A stretch of DNA of 64,000 nt from Gibbsiella quercinecans (GTDB lineage Bacteria > Pseudomonadota > Gammaproteobacteria > Enterobacterales > Enterobacteriaceae): contig NZ_CP014136.1 in the NCBI RefSeq assembly GCF_002291425.1, forward strand, positions 62,001 through 126,000, given 5' to 3'. Under the pieces are notes generated by a model. It made no database searches and had not been told where the DNA came from. It was given only the letters and a program-made list of their open reading frames with translations. Position numbers and translations under genes: made by a program. This document shows positions 61,835 to 64,000 of the stretch, piece after piece; position 1 is the first letter of the stretch; the number at the start of each line of letters is the position of its first letter.

Positions 61835-62504
61835 AAGCTCTCGGTTGGCCCCACGGATATAACGTTGTGCTTTGTGATTGTTGTCGTAGCATCTCTGTGT
61901 TCCGAGCGCGCTATCGCCCCATTGATCTTGGGGCGTTAAGCCAGGTAATAAGTCAGCAGCGCAACGTTATTACCTGGCGAATTTGCTATAGGCAGCGTTC
62001 AGGATAGCCGTTATTCGGCAGGATAGCAGGGAAAGCCGCATAAATATTGACGATACGTTGCAATAAAAACGTATGCCCCTTACCCATCTAGCGCCTGTGG
62101 CATACCGCCGCAGCGGCCTTGCCGCCCAGATAACATAGCCGCGCGAAAAAACAAAAGTATGACGGCCTGCAATCCAAACGCGTGCCCGGCGATCCGCCTG
62201 ACGCCTGGGCTGTTCCACAGCCCGCCGCAAGTGGCATGCACTTTCTCGGCTTATCCCACCCAACGGCGTGTTAACCCACAAAAGCAGAGGTAACAAAATA
62301 GTTACCTGCCGCAATCCCATGCTGGCTATAGCCCCAAAAAAAATAGCGAATTCCAAAAGTGGCGAAAATCTTATTTCGCATACCAATTGACATACATCTA
62401 GAAATCACTAGTTAGAAAGGCGTATGCTGATAGGCAGCTATTCGAGACGGACCTCAGCTGGCCCGCCATTCCGTTCTCTTTTCCAGACTTGGTTTGCACC
62501 TCAG
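61835..62504. other. Intergenic region between diguanylate cyclase and dauA
   Basis: These 670 bases hold the cyclase promoter region, a perfect inverted repeat at 61941-61977, and an AT-rich tract before dauA with a TTGACA at 62387-62392 that may be a -35 element. A minus-strand frame at 61970-62386 has an atypical arginine- and serine-rich product and is probably spurious. Confidence 0.5.
61941..61977. repeat. Perfect 11-base inverted repeat
   Basis: CCAGGTAATAA and TTATTACCTGG flank a 15-base spacer, about 110 bases upstream of the diguanylate cyclase start. It could be an operator for a dimeric regulator, or an RNA hairpin. A second hairpin (CGCCCCA/TGGGGCG, near 61914-61934) stands beside it. 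Confidence 0.6.
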
Positions 62505-64000
62505 ATGAAAACGCACGAAATAAACGACATTCGTCCCTTCAGCGCATTAATAGATGCCTGCTGGCGGGAATCCTATTCTCTGAATCGCTTATTAAAAGAT
62601 GCCATTGCCGGCGTTACCGTCGGTATTATCGCCATCCCATTGGCTATGGCGCTGGCGATTGCCAGTGGCGTCCCTCCACAATACGGCCTGTATACTTCCG
62701 CCATCGCAGGGATTGTGATTGCGGTTATCGGCGGCTCACGCTTTAGCGTTTCCGGCCCCACCGCCGCCTTTGTGGTGATCCTGTTCCCGGTATCGCAACA
62801 ATTTGGCCTTTCGGGCCTGTTGATTGCCACGCTGCTTTCCGGGGTGTTTTTGGTGATCATGGGCCTGGCGCGCTTTGGCCGGCTGATTGAATACATTCCG
62901 CTGTCGGTCACGCTGGGCTTTACTTCCGGTATCGCCATCACCATTGCGACAATGCAGATTAAAGACTTCTTTGGCCTGCAATTGACCGCCCTGCCGGAAA
63001 ACTATATCGGCAAGGTCTATGCGTTATTGCACGCCCTGCCCACGCTGGATTACGGCGATACGCTGATTGGCGTGGTGACGTTAGCGGTCCTGATTTACTG
63101 GCCCAAGCTGGGCCTGCGCGTTCCCGGCCACCTGCCTGCCTTGCTGGCAGGTACGGCGGTGATGGGCGTACTGGCGATGTTTGACCACCACGTCGCCACC
63201 ATCGGTTCACGCTTTAGCTATATTCTGGCCGATGGCACCCACGGCCAGGGCATTCCACCTATCCTGCCGCAGTTGGTTCTGCCATGGGACATCCCCGGCG
63301 CCGATGGCAAACACATGGCGTTGAGCTGGCAGACAGTTTCTGCCCTGCTGCCGGCAGCATTCTCGATGGCGGTGCTTGGCGCGATCGAATCCCTGCTGTG
63401 CGCCGTGGTGCTCGACGGCATGACCGGCAAAAAACACAACTCCAACACCGAACTGCTCGGCCAGGGCATCGGTAATATCATCGCGCCGTTTTTTGGCGGC
63501 ATCACGGCCACTGCGGCTATCGCCCGTTCGGCCGCCAACGTGCGCGCCGGCGCGACATCGCCGATTTCTGCCGTTATCCACGCCTTATTGGTGCTGCTGG
63601 CGCTGCTGGTGCTGGCTCCGTGGCTCTCCTACCTACCGCTGGCAGCCATGGCTTCCTTGCTGCTGATCGTGGCCTGGAACATGAGTGAAGCGCATAAGGT
63701 GGTTTATCTGCTACGCCGTGCGCCGAAAGATGACATCCTGGTCATGTTGCTGTGCCTGACGCTGACCGTGCTGTTCGATATGGTGATCGCGATTACGGTG
63801 GGGATTGTGTTGGCATCGCTGCTGTTTATGCGCCGCATTGCACGGATGACGCGCCTGAGCACGATCAGCGAAGAACATCACCGCCTGGTGTTGCGCGTCA
63901 ATGGGCCGCTGTTCTTCGCCGCTGCCGAACGCATCTTCAACGAACTGCTGACACGCAGCGAAAGCTACAACCAGATAGTCCTGCAGTGGGATGCAGTGCC
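62505..64000 (+). CDS. dauA: SulP-family C4-dicarboxylate transporter DauA (3' end outside window)
   Basis: The frame opens at ATG 62505 ([20 protein letters not shown]) and runs through the right edge, about 498 residues of some 560. It matches E. coli DauA (YchM): [21 protein letters not shown] (in part), the SulP signature [21 protein letters not shown] (in part), [36 protein letters not shown] (in part) and [21 protein letters not shown]. The C-terminal STAS domain starts near residue 440 ([18 protein letters not shown]) and is cut by the window. DauA imports succinate and other C4-dicarboxylates at acidic pH. The ribosome binding site is weak. Confidence 0.95.
   Translation, partial: MKTHEINDIRPFSALIDACWRESYSLNRLLKDAIAGVTVGIIAIPLAMALAIASGVPPQYGLYTSAIAGIVIAVIGGSRFSVSGPTAAFVVILFPVSQQFGLSGLLIATLLSGVFLVIMGLARFGRLIEYIPLSVTLGFTSGIAITIATMQIKDFFGLQLTALPENYIGKVYALLHALPTLDYGDTLIGVVTLAVLIYWPKLGLRVPGHLPALLAGTAVMGVLAMFDHHVATIGSRFSYILADGTHGQGIPPILPQLVLPWDIPGADGKHMALSWQTVSALLPAAFSMAVLGAIESLLCAVVLDGMTGKKHNSNTELLGQGIGNIIAPFFGGITATAAIARSAANVRAGATSPISAVIHALLVLLALLVLAPWLSYLPLAAMASLLLIVAWNMSEAHKVVYLLRRAPKDDILVMLLCLTLTVLFDMVIAITVGIVLASLLFMRRIARMTRLSTISEEHHRLVLRVNGPLFFAAAERIFNELLTRSESYNQIVLQWDAV

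Noticed and set aside
61970-62386. 138-residue minus-strand open frame
   Set aside because: Atypical composition, no motif, and no clear start signal in an otherwise regulatory gap.

Overview
The window reads as a chromosomal segment of a Gram-negative gammaproteobacterium of the order Enterobacterales, most like Serratia or a close relative. This rests on near full-length resemblance of almost every protein to Escherichia coli K-12 families, E. coli-like local gene orders (ycgL/minCDE, zwf-hexR-pykA-lpxM-mepM-znuACB-ruvBA-ruvC-yebC-nudB-aspS, yecD-yecE-yecN-cmoAB-cutC-yecM-argS, murJ-mviM-yceH-rimJ-mdtH-grxB-yceB, ycdY-ycdX-ghrA-tRNA-Ser), and two ERIC repeats. The species cannot be fixed from sequence alone. 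No prophage, IS transposase, integrase or CRISPR array was seen.

Layout. 1-8.5 kb: end of the SpoVR-like ycgB, fadR, dsbB (nhaB is missing between them), an OsmC-like gene, ycgN/ycgM/ycgL with an ERIC and a nested palindromic element between them, then the divergent minCDE division-site operon and rnd. 8.5-15 kb: fadD with a FadR operator, a Slp-type lipoprotein, tsaB, the XPD-like helicase yoaA, the RidA-like yoaB and the SMR pair mdtJI. 15-22 kb: central carbon control (eda, zwf, hexR, pykA) and lpxM. 22-31.6 kb: mepM, the Zur-controlled znuA/znuCB zinc importer, ruvAB with an SOS box, ruvC, yebC, nudB, aspS and a small zinc-ribbon protein. 31.8-41 kb: yecD, ERIC, yecE, yecN, cmoAB (tRNA wobble modification), cutC, an inserted MalY-type PLP enzyme, yecM, an AT-rich gap with a possible small membrane protein, and argS.

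41-49.9 kb: murJ, mviM, yceH, rimJ, a broken mdtH, grxB, yceB, ycdY, ycdX and ghrA. The direct argS/murJ junction is unusual and may mark loss of a flagellar cluster. 49.9-60.4 kb is the main accessory block: a uxuA-uxuB-uxaC-uxuR operon for hexuronate breakdown, a LacI-type regulator, and a divergent hexuronate-type MFS transporter plus GH31 alpha-glycosidase. UxuR/ExuR-like operators lie before both uxuA and the transporter gene. Together they suggest uptake and hydrolysis of an alpha-linked hexuronoside, with Eda (15.7 kb) supplying the last step of the pathway. The block lies between ghrA and tRNA-Ser(GGA), which are neighbours in E. coli. The window ends with a membrane diguanylate cyclase and the start of the SulP transporter dauA.

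Regulatory sites resemble E. coli ones closely: FadR sites before fadD and fadR, a HexR site before zwf, a Zur box between znuA and znuC, and a LexA box before ruvA that doubles as the ruvC terminator. All names come from recalled family resemblance, with no database search.
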